Positions 1 through 7,079 of a stretch of DNA of 20,295 nucleotides are shown in pieces. Source of the stretch: JAVBLD01 sp031553705 (lineage in GTDB: Bacteria > Bacteroidota > Bacteroidia > Bacteroidales > Marinifilaceae). The stretch spans positions 1 to 20,295 of the forward strand of contig JAVBLD010000031.1 of the NCBI GenBank assembly GCA_031553705.1. Reading direction: 5' to 3'. Under the pieces are notes generated by a model, which ran no database searches, was not told where the DNA came from, and saw nothing but the letters and a program-made list of their open reading frames with translations. Within the stretch, counting starts at the first letter, position 1. Every line of letters begins with the position of its first letter. The position numbers and the translations under genes are program-made.

Positions 1-485
1 GTAGAGGCATCCTCGATAGACTGCTTGCTTCCGGCAAAATCAATAAAGACTTTATCACCAGCCTTATGCTCCAGGTGCATGATGGGGCGAGATTGCTGTT
101 CATAACGCTGGATGTAACCGTTGAAGCGGGAACGGCCATAGCCATCCGGGTGTTGTTCCATATATTCTTTATGAAGCATCTCACGGGTCACCCCTTTGCG
201 CTTAAGGCGTTTACAGTAAGAAGGTAGTAACTTCTCCAAGTCGGCTTGGCGCATCGAAATGGGAACATCAGATGGCTTCTCATGAAACAGCTCGGCAAGT
301 TCCGAATCACTTAACTCTAAGGCTTCTTCGTAACTTAGATCCAGTGTCTGGAACTTTTGGAGATACTTTTTAATAGTGTTGCGGGAAAGGCTGAGCATAC
401 TGCTCATCGCTTTAGTTCCCTTTCCTTGCGCGTAACAGCGCAATACCTGACGGATTTTTTGCATACTCGTTTGTTTGTTCGGCAT
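1..485 (-). CDS. istA: IS21-family transposase IstA, N-terminal part (truncated by window edge)
   Basis: The reading frame starts at the ATG complementary to 483-485 and stays open to the left edge, giving about 161 residues. It begins MPNKQTSMQKIRQVLRCYAQ and has a helix-turn-helix-like N-terminus (KGTKAMSSMLSLSRNTIKKYL, about residues 23-43), as IstA proteins use for end binding. Close to the window edge comes KVFIDFAGSKQS. The Asp of FIDFAG corresponds to the first residue of the DDE integrase triad in this family. The remaining catalytic residues and the istB ATPase helper gene should lie to the left, outside the window. IstA catalyses cut-and-paste transposition of the element. Family identity is confident; whether the element is active cannot be judged here. 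Confidence 0.93.
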   Translation of the reverse strand, partial: MPNKQTSMQKIRQVLRCYAQGKGTKAMSSMLSLSRNTIKKYLQKFQTLDLSYEEALELSDSELAELFHEKPSDVPISMRQADLEKLLPSYCKRLKRKGVTREMLHKEYMEQHPDGYGRSRFNGYIQRYEQQSRPIMHLEHKAGDKVFIDFAGSKQSIEDAS

Positions 486-565
486 AAATAGATTCCTTAA
501 ATTTTATTTAAAGAAACCGCTTTAAGACGGCTTACAAACAATTACTCAGGTACTTGTTTTGACGG

Positions 566-612
566 GGTCAATTTCCGTTGGCGAAGGGGATCACTTTTAA
601 TTGGCGAAGGGG
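566..612. repeat. Tandem terminal repeats of the IS21 element
   Basis: Two 24-bp copies, 566-589 and 589-612, repeat with a 23-bp period. Both have the pattern G-R-TCA-N-TTT-NNN-TTGGCGAAGGGG. They lie between the istA start and the element's outer end, where IS21 elements carry multiple transposase-binding repeats. Confidence 0.75.
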
Positions 613-872
613 GGGTGGACTTTTATTCCAGAAGCCTGATAATGTAACGAAACGGGGATCCGGATTTTACCGGTACCCACTGTAAATAACGGTATATGTA
701 TGTTAGCCACTCCGGTATGCTGATCTACCGGAAGGTTGACACTTCGAACCAGGGAAGAAGCATCGGGAGATGGCGTGATTATTCTTGATTCCTGACCCCG
801 GCTTATAGTCATCATAAGCGGTATCGAAATCAAAATAATACAAAACTTTTTTAAGATAGTAAGATTGTTCAT
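597..872 (-). pseudogene. N-terminal fragment of an RHS/YD-repeat-type secreted protein, interrupted by IS21
   Basis: The frame encodes 91 residues, but only about the first 85 are native. Residues 1-26 form a signal peptide (hydrophobic stretch FCIILISIPLMMTIS). They are followed by a segment I recognise as the conserved start of large Bacteroidetes RHS/YD-repeat surface proteins: PSPDASSL at 35-42, LPVDQHTG at 47-54, then IPLFTVGTGKIRIPVSLHYQ and ASGIKV at 80-85. In intact relatives ASGIKV leads into a V-G-L-G-W-S-L motif and over a thousand residues of repeats. Here the next residues (HPPFAN, then stop) are encoded by the IS21 end. The rest of the gene may continue beyond the far IS end, outside the window. 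Such proteins often carry polymorphic C-terminal domains; which one this had cannot be seen. Confidence 0.75.
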
Positions 873-1252
873 GGCTGTAATGATTTTATATTAAGCAAGA
901 AAACTACATGAGGATCAAACGGATAACCGATCCATCGTGCCGTCTTTACTGCAGAGAAACGTAAAATCTCCTCCAGGCAGGTTCTCCAACCTTCCACATA
1001 AAAGCATGATCTCACTCTTCAAAGCGGTATTGCAGATTAATTGTGTTAAGCGAAAGCTCGTTATTATCCATTATAAACCGTGAACTGGCCGCCGTGTTCT
1101 GTCCCGAAGCCTCTTCAAACAATTGTTTGAAGAAGATAAAAAATATTTTCCCGATAAAACCGTCGGCTATTCGGCGATTAATTCTTAATTTAGTTACCGA
1201 AATTGAAAAATATCAGAATCAATATTAATCACTTAACTATCAAGAACTTAAT
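873..1252. other. 380-bp intergenic region between the divergent RHS-like remnant and the fumarase gene
   Basis: No convincing coding region was found. A 61-codon GTG-initiated frame (1043-1228) has no recognisable content. The only clear structure is the perfect 22-bp palindrome at 1112-1133. Promoters for both flanking genes should lie here, but I found no full TAnnTTTG box. The nearest is TAATTTAG shortly upstream of the fumarase gene. Confidence 0.6.
1112..1133. promoter_or_regulatory. Perfect 22-bp palindrome upstream of fumarase, possible operator
   Basis: The arms are TCTTCAAACAA and TTGTTTGAAGA, directly abutting with no loop. A loop-less perfect dyad of two 11-base arms is more like a dimeric regulator's binding site than an RNA hairpin, and no T-tract follows. 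It lies 119 bp upstream of the fumarase start and about 240 bp upstream of the divergent RHS-like gene, so it could serve either one. The protein that would bind is unknown. Confidence 0.45.
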
Positions 1253-2857
1253 ATGACAGAATTCAAATATCAGGAACCGTTTCCGCTCGAGAAAGACACC
1301 ACGGAATATCGTCTACTCACCAGAAATTTTGTAAAAACCACTCAGGTGGAAGGACGAAAAATATTACAAATAGAAAAGGAAGGCATCGAACTATTGGCCC
1401 GTGAAGCGTTTGCCGATGTCTCTTTTTATCTCCGGGCCTCTCATTTGCAAAAACTGGCTGATATTCTTAAAGATCCGGAGGCTACCGACAATGACAGATT
1501 TGTCGCGCATACGATGTTGCTGAACCAGATGGTTGCGGCCGAAGGCGAACTGCCGACCTGCCAGGATACCGGGACGGCTATTGCTATTGCCAAGAAGGGT
1601 GAAGGGGTATGGACCGGCTTTAACGATGCCGAAGCGATCAGCAAAGGTGTGTTTAACACCTTTCAAGAGCAGAACCTCCGCTATTCCCAGGTTGTTCCGT
1701 ATACCATGTTCGAAGAAAAAAATACAGGTACGAACCTGCCTGCCCAGATCGATATTTACGCCGTACCAGGGAATAAATACGAGTTTCTATTTATTACCAA
1801 AGGAGGAGGATCGGGTAATAAGACATTTTTGTACCAACAGACCAAAGCATTATTAAATGAGGAGGCATTGACCAAGTTTGTCAAAGAAAAGATTAAAGAC
1901 TTGGGTACCTCGGCTTGCCCACCTTACCACTTAGCCCTTGTTATAGGCGGAACATCAGCCGAATCCTGCTTGGCAACGGTAAAAAAAGCGTCAGCCGGTT
2001 ACTACGACCATCTGCCGACACATGGAAACGATGGCGGACAGGCATTTCGCGATCTGGAATGGGAAGCCAAAGTGGAACATATATGCCGGGAAAGCGGTAT
2101 CGGAGCCCAGTTCGGCGGTAAATATTTCGTACATGATGTGCGGGTGATCCGCCTCCCCCGTCATGCGGCATCCTGTCCGGTAGGGCTGGGAGTGAGTTGC
2201 AGCGCCGACCGGAATATCAAAGGTAAGATTACCGAAGAGGGCATTTTTCTAGAACAACTGGAGAAAAATCCGGCCCGATTCCTGCCGGCTTCTGCCCCGC
2301 ACCTCGCGAAAGCCGTAGATATTAATCTCGACAGGCCAATGGAAGAGATACTCAAAGAGTTATCGAAATATCCGATCAAAACCCGGCTAAACCTGTCGGG
2401 GACTCTGATTGTCGCCAGGGACATCGCACATGCCCAAATCAAAGCGCTACTGGACTCCGGTAAGCCGATGCCGGAGTATTTCAAAAAACATCCGATCTAT
2501 TACGCAGGTCCAGCAAAAACGCCGAAAGGAATGGTTTCCGGAAGCTTCGGTCCGACGACCGCTGGCCGTATGGACTCGTATGTCGATCTGTTTCAGCAGC
2601 ACGGAGCTTCGTTGATCATGGTGGCCAAAGGCAACCGCTCACAGGCAGTAACCGACGCATGCAAAAAGCATGGCGGTTTCTATCTCGGCTCAATCGGCGG
2701 ACCTGCGGCAATTCTGGCGAAAGACAGCATAAAATCGGTGGAGATAGTTGATTTCGAAGAGTTGGGTATGGAAGCGATACGTAAAATCCGGGTAGAAAAC
2801 TTCCCCGCTTTTATCATTGTCGATGATAAAGGAAATGACTTTTTTCAGCAGCTTTAG
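1253..2857 (+). CDS. fumA: Class I (iron-sulfur) fumarate hydratase
   Basis: The protein is 534 residues, the usual size of the single-chain class I fumarases that interconvert fumarate and malate in the cytoplasm with an oxygen-sensitive [4Fe-4S] cluster. In anaerobic Bacteroidales the enzyme mainly feeds fumarate to the succinate-forming branch. The N-terminal alpha domain has PTCQDTGTA (Cys103) and TSACPPYH (Cys222), and the third cluster cysteine is in HAASCPVG (Cys308). These match the three cluster ligands of characterised class I enzymes. The C-terminal beta domain starts near residue 350 and contains GSFGPTTAGRMDSY (430-443), with the catalytic Thr region, then KGNRSQAV and GSIGGPAA. 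The start is the only ATG that gives the normal N-terminus. The gene stands alone, 380 bp after the RHS-like remnant, and ends at a strong terminator. The symbol fumA follows E. coli and is not proof of orthology. Confidence 0.96.
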   Translation: MTEFKYQEPFPLEKDTTEYRLLTRNFVKTTQVEGRKILQIEKEGIELLAREAFADVSFYLRASHLQKLADILKDPEATDNDRFVAHTMLLNQMVAAEGELPTCQDTGTAIAIAKKGEGVWTGFNDAEAISKGVFNTFQEQNLRYSQVVPYTMFEEKNTGTNLPAQIDIYAVPGNKYEFLFITKGGGSGNKTFLYQQTKALLNEEALTKFVKEKIKDLGTSACPPYHLALVIGGTSAESCLATVKKASAGYYDHLPTHGNDGGQAFRDLEWEAKVEHICRESGIGAQFGGKYFVHDVRVIRLPRHAASCPVGLGVSCSADRNIKGKITEEGIFLEQLEKNPARFLPASAPHLAKAVDINLDRPMEEILKELSKYPIKTRLNLSGTLIVARDIAHAQIKALLDSGKPMPEYFKKHPIYYAGPAKTPKGMVSGSFGPTTAGRMDSYVDLFQQHGASLIMVAKGNRSQAVTDACKKHGGFYLGSIGGPAAILAKDSIKSVEIVDFEELGMEAIRKIRVENFPAFIIVDDKGNDFFQQL

Positions 2858-2877
2858 TATTTTGCTTTATCCAACAT

Positions 2878-2947
2878 AAAAGCCCTTTTGTAAAGTGCCC
2901 CAAAAAGTTAGACACATTTTGGGTGCACTTCATTTGAGGGCCTTTTT
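2878..2947 (+). terminator. Long imperfect hairpin terminator after fumarase
   Basis: The inner stem pairs 2893-2905 (AAGTGCCCCAAAA) with 2917-2930 (TTTTGGGTGCACTT), with one bulged T and an 11-nt loop. After a 6x6 internal loop, an outer stem pairs AAAAGCCCT (2878-2886) with AGGGCCTTTT (2937-2946). TTTTTATTTTAT follows. It begins 20 bp after the fumarase stop, so it is well placed to terminate that gene. The sequence also resembles IS ends (see findings). Confidence 0.75.
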
Positions 2948-2980
2948 ATTTTATCCTTTTCTATTTCCCCTTCAGATTTT

Positions 2981-3053
2981 GCACATTTCTTCTTCGTTTG
3001 AGTAATTATTCCGATCAATTATTGCACACTTTTCCTTCATTTGTGTAATTATC
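2981..3053. repeat. Two imperfect 30-bp direct repeats upstream of acyl-CoA synthetase
   Basis: Copies at 2981-3010 and 3024-3053 agree at 24 of 30 positions, with a 43-bp period. Each starts GCACA and ends with GTAATTAT. In the second copy TTGCACA and TGTGTAA form an imperfect dyad about 12 bp apart; the first copy has the weaker pair TTGCACA/TGAGTAA. They lie just upstream of the putative promoter of the next gene, so tandem regulator-binding sites are plausible. Confidence 0.45.
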
Positions 3054-3072
3054 TCATTTATTGGCAAATAAA

Positions 3073-3103
3073 TTGGTTTTTATCGACAAAATATTTTTAT
3101 TTG
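3073..3103 (+). promoter_or_regulatory. Putative Bacteroidetes-type promoter for acyl-CoA synthetase
   Basis: TTGG at 3073-3076 (-33-like) and TTTATTTG at 3096-3103 (near the TAnnTTTG -7 consensus) are 19 bp apart, the standard spacing for the Bacteroidetes primary sigma factor. Transcription would start near 3109, leaving a leader of about 25 nt before the ATG at 3135. Confidence 0.4.
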
Positions 3104-3134
3104 CACCACACACACTAATTGATAGATTGAAATT

Positions 3135-4766
3135 ATGCAGAAACATTTATCTTATGACAATGGGATATCCGATTTACCATTGAAAGGAGAAACAATTGGG
3201 GAAGCCCTTCGCCAAGTCGTATCGACCTTTAAAGACAGAGAGGTTCTGGTATCCGATTTCCAGCATTACAGAGCTACTTACGGCGAATTTATGGAGCAGG
3301 TCGAACAAGTCGCCAAAAGCCTGTTAGCATATGGAATAAAACAAGGCGATCGTGTTGGAATCTGGGCGCCCAATCGTTACGAATGGGTAATCATACAGTA
3401 TGCAACAGCGTTGGTCGGCGCAATTATGGTTAATATTAATCCCGGCTATAAAATTACCGGATTACGTTATGCGCTGGAACAAAGTCGTGTCGATTTGCTC
3501 ATTGCATCGGCCAATTTTCGGAAAACCGATTATATCGAGTTGCTGAATAAAATACGCCCCTCATGTATCTATCCGAAAAGAACCGTTATTATAGATCATG
3601 ATTGGGAAGACTTTTTGAAAGCAGGAGAAAAGATTTCCAATAAACAGTTGACCGAACGGGAAGCGATGCTTCAATTCGACGATCCGATCAACATTCAATA
3701 TACTTCAGGAACAACAGGCTATCCCAAAGGAGCAACCCTTTCACACCATAACATCTTAAACAACGGTTTTTTTATCGGAGAACGGCTGAGATATACCGAA
3801 TATGATAAAGTATGCCTTCCGGTACCCTTTTATCACTGCTTCGGCATGGTGTTAGGCAATATGGCTATCATTACTCACGGTGGCTGTATTGTCATTTCCG
3901 GTGACTTTTTCGATCCGGAACAGGTATTGAAGGTCGTAGAAAAAGAAAAATGTACCTCACTTTACGGAGTTCCTACAATGTTTATCGCGGAACTGGAACT
4001 GCCAAACTTTAACGATTTCGACCTGACATCGTTACGCACCGGAGTCATGGCAGGCGCACCCTGTCCGATAGACACCATGCGAAAAGTACAATCGTTAATG
4101 CACATGACAGAAGTCACCGTATGCTACGGAATGACCGAAACATCACCGGTTTCCGCACAAAGTTGCACCGACACCCCGCTCGAATTCCGGGTAAGTACGG
4201 TCGGAAAAGTACATCCGCATGTGGAAATCAAAATAATCAGTCCTGAAACCGGTATGATTGTACCGCGCGGTGTCGAAGGAGAATTGTGTACAAGAGGATA
4301 TTCCGTCATGTTGGGTTATTGGGATAACCCGGAGGACACCAAAGCTACTATTGATGATAAACACTGGCTGCACACTGGTGATGTTGCCAAAATGGACGAA
4401 GAGGGATACATTAGTATTGTCGGCCGCATTAAAGATATTATCATCAGGGGCGGAGAAAATATATCCCCGAAAGAGATCGAGGATTTTCTGATTATGCATG
4501 AAGGCGTAGTTGACGTACAAGTGATCGGTGTATACAGTGAACGCTACGGCGAAGAGGTCATGGCATGGATAAAACCCCGCGAAGGATATACATTAACGGA
4601 AGAAATACTTATTGAATATTGCCGGGGACAAATTGCCACATACAAAATTCCGCGTTACTGGAAATTTACCGGCTCTTTTCCGATGACCATCAGCGGAAAA
4701 ATCAGAAAAGTGGAAATGCGGGAAATTTCCGAAAAAGAGCTGGGATTAATCAGAAAAGATACATAA
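3135..4766 (+). CDS. AMP-binding fatty-acyl-CoA synthetase (FadD/AlkK-like)
   Basis: The 543-residue protein is a member of the ANL adenylate-forming superfamily, which activates a carboxylic acid with ATP and joins it to CoA. The core motifs appear in order: P-loop YTSGTTGYPKGATLSHHN (189-206), VCYGMTETSP (329-338), TGD (414-416), and GRIKDIIIRGGENISPKEIE (430-449) at the hinge into the C-terminal domain. The catalytic lysine is in ISGKIRKVEM (Lys522). No membrane segment or carrier domain is present, so a stand-alone cytoplasmic enzyme is expected. The overall pattern fits medium/long-chain fatty-acyl-CoA ligases better than acetyl-CoA synthetases, which are longer. Acid chain length cannot be fixed from sequence. 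The gene is monocistronic, with its own putative promoter and a terminator at 4825-4859. Confidence 0.93.
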   Translation: MQKHLSYDNGISDLPLKGETIGEALRQVVSTFKDREVLVSDFQHYRATYGEFMEQVEQVAKSLLAYGIKQGDRVGIWAPNRYEWVIIQYATALVGAIMVNINPGYKITGLRYALEQSRVDLLIASANFRKTDYIELLNKIRPSCIYPKRTVIIDHDWEDFLKAGEKISNKQLTEREAMLQFDDPINIQYTSGTTGYPKGATLSHHNILNNGFFIGERLRYTEYDKVCLPVPFYHCFGMVLGNMAIITHGGCIVISGDFFDPEQVLKVVEKEKCTSLYGVPTMFIAELELPNFNDFDLTSLRTGVMAGAPCPIDTMRKVQSLMHMTEVTVCYGMTETSPVSAQSCTDTPLEFRVSTVGKVHPHVEIKIISPETGMIVPRGVEGELCTRGYSVMLGYWDNPEDTKATIDDKHWLHTGDVAKMDEEGYISIVGRIKDIIIRGGENISPKEIEDFLIMHEGVVDVQVIGVYSERYGEEVMAWIKPREGYTLTEEILIEYCRGQIATYKIPRYWKFTGSFPMTISGKIRKVEMREISEKELGLIRKDT

Positions 4767-4824
4767 GCCAGATTTTCGTCCAAAGTCAGTCCAGGCCGAG
4801 AATATCGGAAAGAGGAAAACCAAT

Positions 4825-4859
4825 AAAAACCTGCTGACGGTAAATCTCAGCAGGTTTTT
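4825..4859. terminator. Bidirectional intrinsic terminator between convergent genes
   Basis: A perfect 13-bp stem, AAAAACCTGCTGA (4825-4837) with TCAGCAGGTTTTT (4847-4859), has a 9-nt loop. The A-run on one arm and T-run on the other supply a U-tract in both directions. It therefore serves the acyl-CoA synthetase gene (+, ends 4766) and the thioredoxin gene (-, ends 4897). Confidence 0.92.
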
Positions 4860-4896
4860 AATATTTATAAAAACAACTTTCTATGCCCCGGTTTAT

Positions 4897-6039
4897 TTAT
4901 TTCTTTTCAAGTATCTTTTCCAACCTGGCATCCAGGTCTTTCCCCTTTATATCCTTATCAATTATCATACCTTGCGGATCAATCAAAAACTTCCTTGGAA
5001 CACCATAAACCCCATACAGATTAACAACTTTATTAGCCGGCTGCCAATCCACAACGTTTGTCCAAATCAACCCATCCTTCTCAACAGCAGCCAACCAAGC
5101 ATCTGTTTTCCCTCCTCTCTCACTGGCTATACCTATTATTGTGAATCCTTTATCTTTATATTTTTCGTATGCCTTTACCAAATAAGGGTTATCCATACGA
5201 CAGGTATGACACCATGATCCCCAAAAGTCAAGCAAAACATATTGCCCACGAAAATCGGACAATTTCACTGGTTTACCGTTTACATCATTCAATGTAAAAT
5301 CAGGTGCCGGAACACCGATGACCGTCGCTTCTGCTATCTTAAGTTTTTGATCGAAATCTTTTCCCTCGCGAGTATTCCGAACCCTCTCACTCAAGGCGTT
5401 AAAAAGAGGTGCAGACTGGTCAAGCTTCGGCTTTAAGCCAAACACATCGCACAACGCGGCAATACTAAAATAAGAATCAGGGTATCGCTTTGCATAGGCG
5501 ATCTGCCTTTGTGCCCTTTCTGCGTAAAGAGAATCATACATAACATTGAGAGCCTTGATAAAAGCGGGATTCCTGCGTTGTTCCAACGTAACGGAAAGAC
5601 GCTCGGCCTCTACGATATTCTGAATATCCATTACTGAATACTTTATCTCTTTAAGATATGCCTGATACTCACCGTTAATCGGAGAACGAACGACGGCATT
5701 TTGTAAAGAATCTTTTGACTCAAGTTTTACGGTCTCCAGGTCGACATAGAAAAAATATGCGTTCTTAGTGTCGCGCAAAGCATGACCGAAATTTTTTCCT
5801 GTGTAGTCAATAGCCAATCTTACATAGGTTGGACCTTGAATATCAGCAGTGAATGAGAAACGCCCATTTTTCAAAGTAGCAGTATCTATTTGATAAATCT
5901 TTCCATCATACATATAGCTAATCATAACACTTGCCGGCGAATTCCATTTACCAATTTTTCCGCTCAGTACATATTTATTATCCCGGGCCAACCCAAATAA
6001 TGGGACTGTCATTAAAAGTAGTATAAGTATCTTTTTCAT
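4897..6039 (-). CDS. TlpA-like thioredoxin-fold protein with N-terminal DUF4369-type domain
   Basis: The 380-residue exported protein starts at the ATG complementary to 6037-6039 (MKKILILLLM). A TTG three codons further upstream is possible but less likely. The signal peptide is about residues 1-18 (cleavage near GLA/RDN). Residues ~22-120 look like the beta-rich DUF4369 domain common in Bacteroidetes TlpA proteins; ~130-235 is helical. The thioredoxin/AhpC-TSA domain follows from PAPDFTLNDVNG, with active site FWGSWCHTC (cysteines at 277 and 280) and the cis-Pro in GVPRKFLI (Pro348). It probably acts as a thiol-disulfide reductase in the periplasm or at the outer-membrane face. It is the last gene of the susCD transcription unit, 36 bp after the lipoprotein gene. 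Which partner it reduces is not evident. Confidence 0.92.
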   Translation of the reverse strand: MKKILILLLMTVPLFGLARDNKYVLSGKIGKWNSPASVMISYMYDGKIYQIDTATLKNGRFSFTADIQGPTYVRLAIDYTGKNFGHALRDTKNAYFFYVDLETVKLESKDSLQNAVVRSPINGEYQAYLKEIKYSVMDIQNIVEAERLSVTLEQRRNPAFIKALNVMYDSLYAERAQRQIAYAKRYPDSYFSIAALCDVFGLKPKLDQSAPLFNALSERVRNTREGKDFDQKLKIAEATVIGVPAPDFTLNDVNGKPVKLSDFRGQYVLLDFWGSWCHTCRMDNPYLVKAYEKYKDKGFTIIGIASERGGKTDAWLAAVEKDGLIWTNVVDWQPANKVVNLYGVYGVPRKFLIDPQGMIIDKDIKGKDLDARLEKILEKK

Positions 6040-6075
6040 TACAATCAATATTACGTATTATTAAATATCTATTTA

Positions 6076-7026
6076 TTAAAGTTGTTGTTTTAATTCATCG
6101 ATGTCTATAGCGTTATTCAAAAGAATCTCTTTTAATTGCTTAAATCGTTTAATTACCAAAGGATATGCAGCATATTGGGCTTCGAGTTGCGTCATAGTAT
6201 TATTCAACAAAGCCAATAGATACATATTCAAATCTTCCGATTTGTTCGGAGCCATCAAATTGGCTGCACTGCCGGTTCCTATCAATCCCAAAAATCCATA
6301 ATTCTTGGGGTCCTGTGCAGGATTGGTTCCGTTGTATCCCGAAATCATCTGGGCATACCTTGTTCCCCATGGAGTATAAGTCGTAACGGCAGCGATAGCC
6401 GCTTCGGTGGTCAAATAATATTCCGTCAGGTAATTTTCGATTTTTTTAGCTCCGGCCTGAGCAATAAACTCCGCCCAGTATCCATTCTTATTAGCTTCGT
6501 TAAAGTCTTCGAGAGTGACGATTAGATAATCAAATCCGCGATATACTTTCTTTTTTGCAGCTTTCAATCCGGTACCTTTGGTAAAATTCTGTGTAATAAA
6601 AATAGCCGGAATATTTATATGACTCTCTTCAACAAACTTCAACAACTTCTCGTCAAGAAAATTGAGCAACGGTAAAAGTTTACTTTTCTTGTCCGAAGTA
6701 CTCACATCCACCCGCGTCCATGCAATATCGACAAGTCCGCTCACTATTCCAATATCATGTATAATACCTATCGTATCGTAAACATATATCGGTTCTCCCG
6801 TGACAGGATTCTTTCTTCCGGAATCTTCGTATCCCAGCGTGTCGGTATACCAAACGCCAATCTCATAAGTTTTCCATATATCGTAAATCTTCTGGTCAAT
6901 CGCATCCATATCGGATTTTTCCTTAATCTCATACCGGTTTTTTATTTCCGACGGTACTAAAGCTTCCTCTTTAGCACAGGCCGTCATAACCAGTAATCCT
7001 ATTCCAAATAATATAATTGTTTTCAT
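6076..7026 (-). CDS. Lipoprotein resembling Mx1-type putative zinc-metallopeptidases but without HEXXH
   Basis: The 316-residue protein has a lipoprotein signal: MKTIILFGIGLLVMTAC, lipobox MTAC with Cys17. Most of it is not a family I can name with certainty. Its organisation recalls the putative zinc-binding metallopeptidase lipoproteins often found behind susCD in Bacteroidetes: an early D-x-x-I-Y-x-x-x-x-x-Y-E-I-x-x-x-Y stretch (43-59), and a C-terminus in which GFLGLIGTGSAANLMAP (about 242-258) and FKQLKEILLNNAIDIDEL (296-313) sit where those proteins have a conserved serine/asparagine segment and the final helix ending in D-x-D-E-L. The catalytic HEXXH of that family is absent and there is no other HExxH in the protein. 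If related, it is a non-catalytic member, perhaps a surface substrate-binding partner of SusD. It lies 53 bp after susD and 36 bp before the thioredoxin gene. Confidence 0.7.
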   Translation of the reverse strand: MKTIILFGIGLLVMTACAKEEALVPSEIKNRYEIKEKSDMDAIDQKIYDIWKTYEIGVWYTDTLGYEDSGRKNPVTGEPIYVYDTIGIIHDIGIVSGLVDIAWTRVDVSTSDKKSKLLPLLNFLDEKLLKFVEESHINIPAIFITQNFTKGTGLKAAKKKVYRGFDYLIVTLEDFNEANKNGYWAEFIAQAGAKKIENYLTEYYLTTEAAIAAVTTYTPWGTRYAQMISGYNGTNPAQDPKNYGFLGLIGTGSAANLMAPNKSEDLNMYLLALLNNTMTQLEAQYAAYPLVIKRFKQLKEILLNNAIDIDELKQQL

Positions 7027-7052
7027 CTGCTTTTTATTTAATAAACAAAACT

Positions 7053-7078
7053 ATAATAGGTGTAAATACCTGTATTAT
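7053..7078 (-). promoter_or_regulatory. Small hairpin between susD and the lipoprotein gene, possible attenuator
   Basis: On the minus strand ATAAT and AGGT, separated by a 2-nt bulge, pair with ACCT and ATTAT across a 6-nt loop. U-rich sequence follows (TTTTGTTTATT). It starts 1-2 bases after the susD stop. The stem is short and AT-rich, so at most it would lower read-through into the lipoprotein and thioredoxin genes. Confidence 0.35.
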
Positions 7079-7079
7079 A

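Larger units (their letters stand above)
1..617 (-). mobile_element. IS21-family insertion sequence, 5' (istA-proximal) part
   Basis: The element runs off the left edge of the window. It carries the start of istA on the minus strand and, upstream of it, two overlapping 24-bp direct repeats (566-589 and 589-612) that share TTGGCGAAGGGG. Repeated end sequences of this kind are typical of IS21-family termini. The right boundary is placed near 613-620 because there the reading frame of the interrupted RHS-like gene passes from a conserved family motif into IS sequence. The exact terminal base and the target duplication cannot be set without the other end. Confidence 0.85.

Noticed and set aside
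1043..1228. 61-codon GTG-initiated frame upstream of fumarase
   Set aside because: No recognisable motif, composition of a random frame, and it contains the palindrome. Treated as non-coding.
6076..7026. Active zinc metallopeptidase
   Set aside because: No HEXXH or comparable His-Glu pair was found anywhere in the protein.
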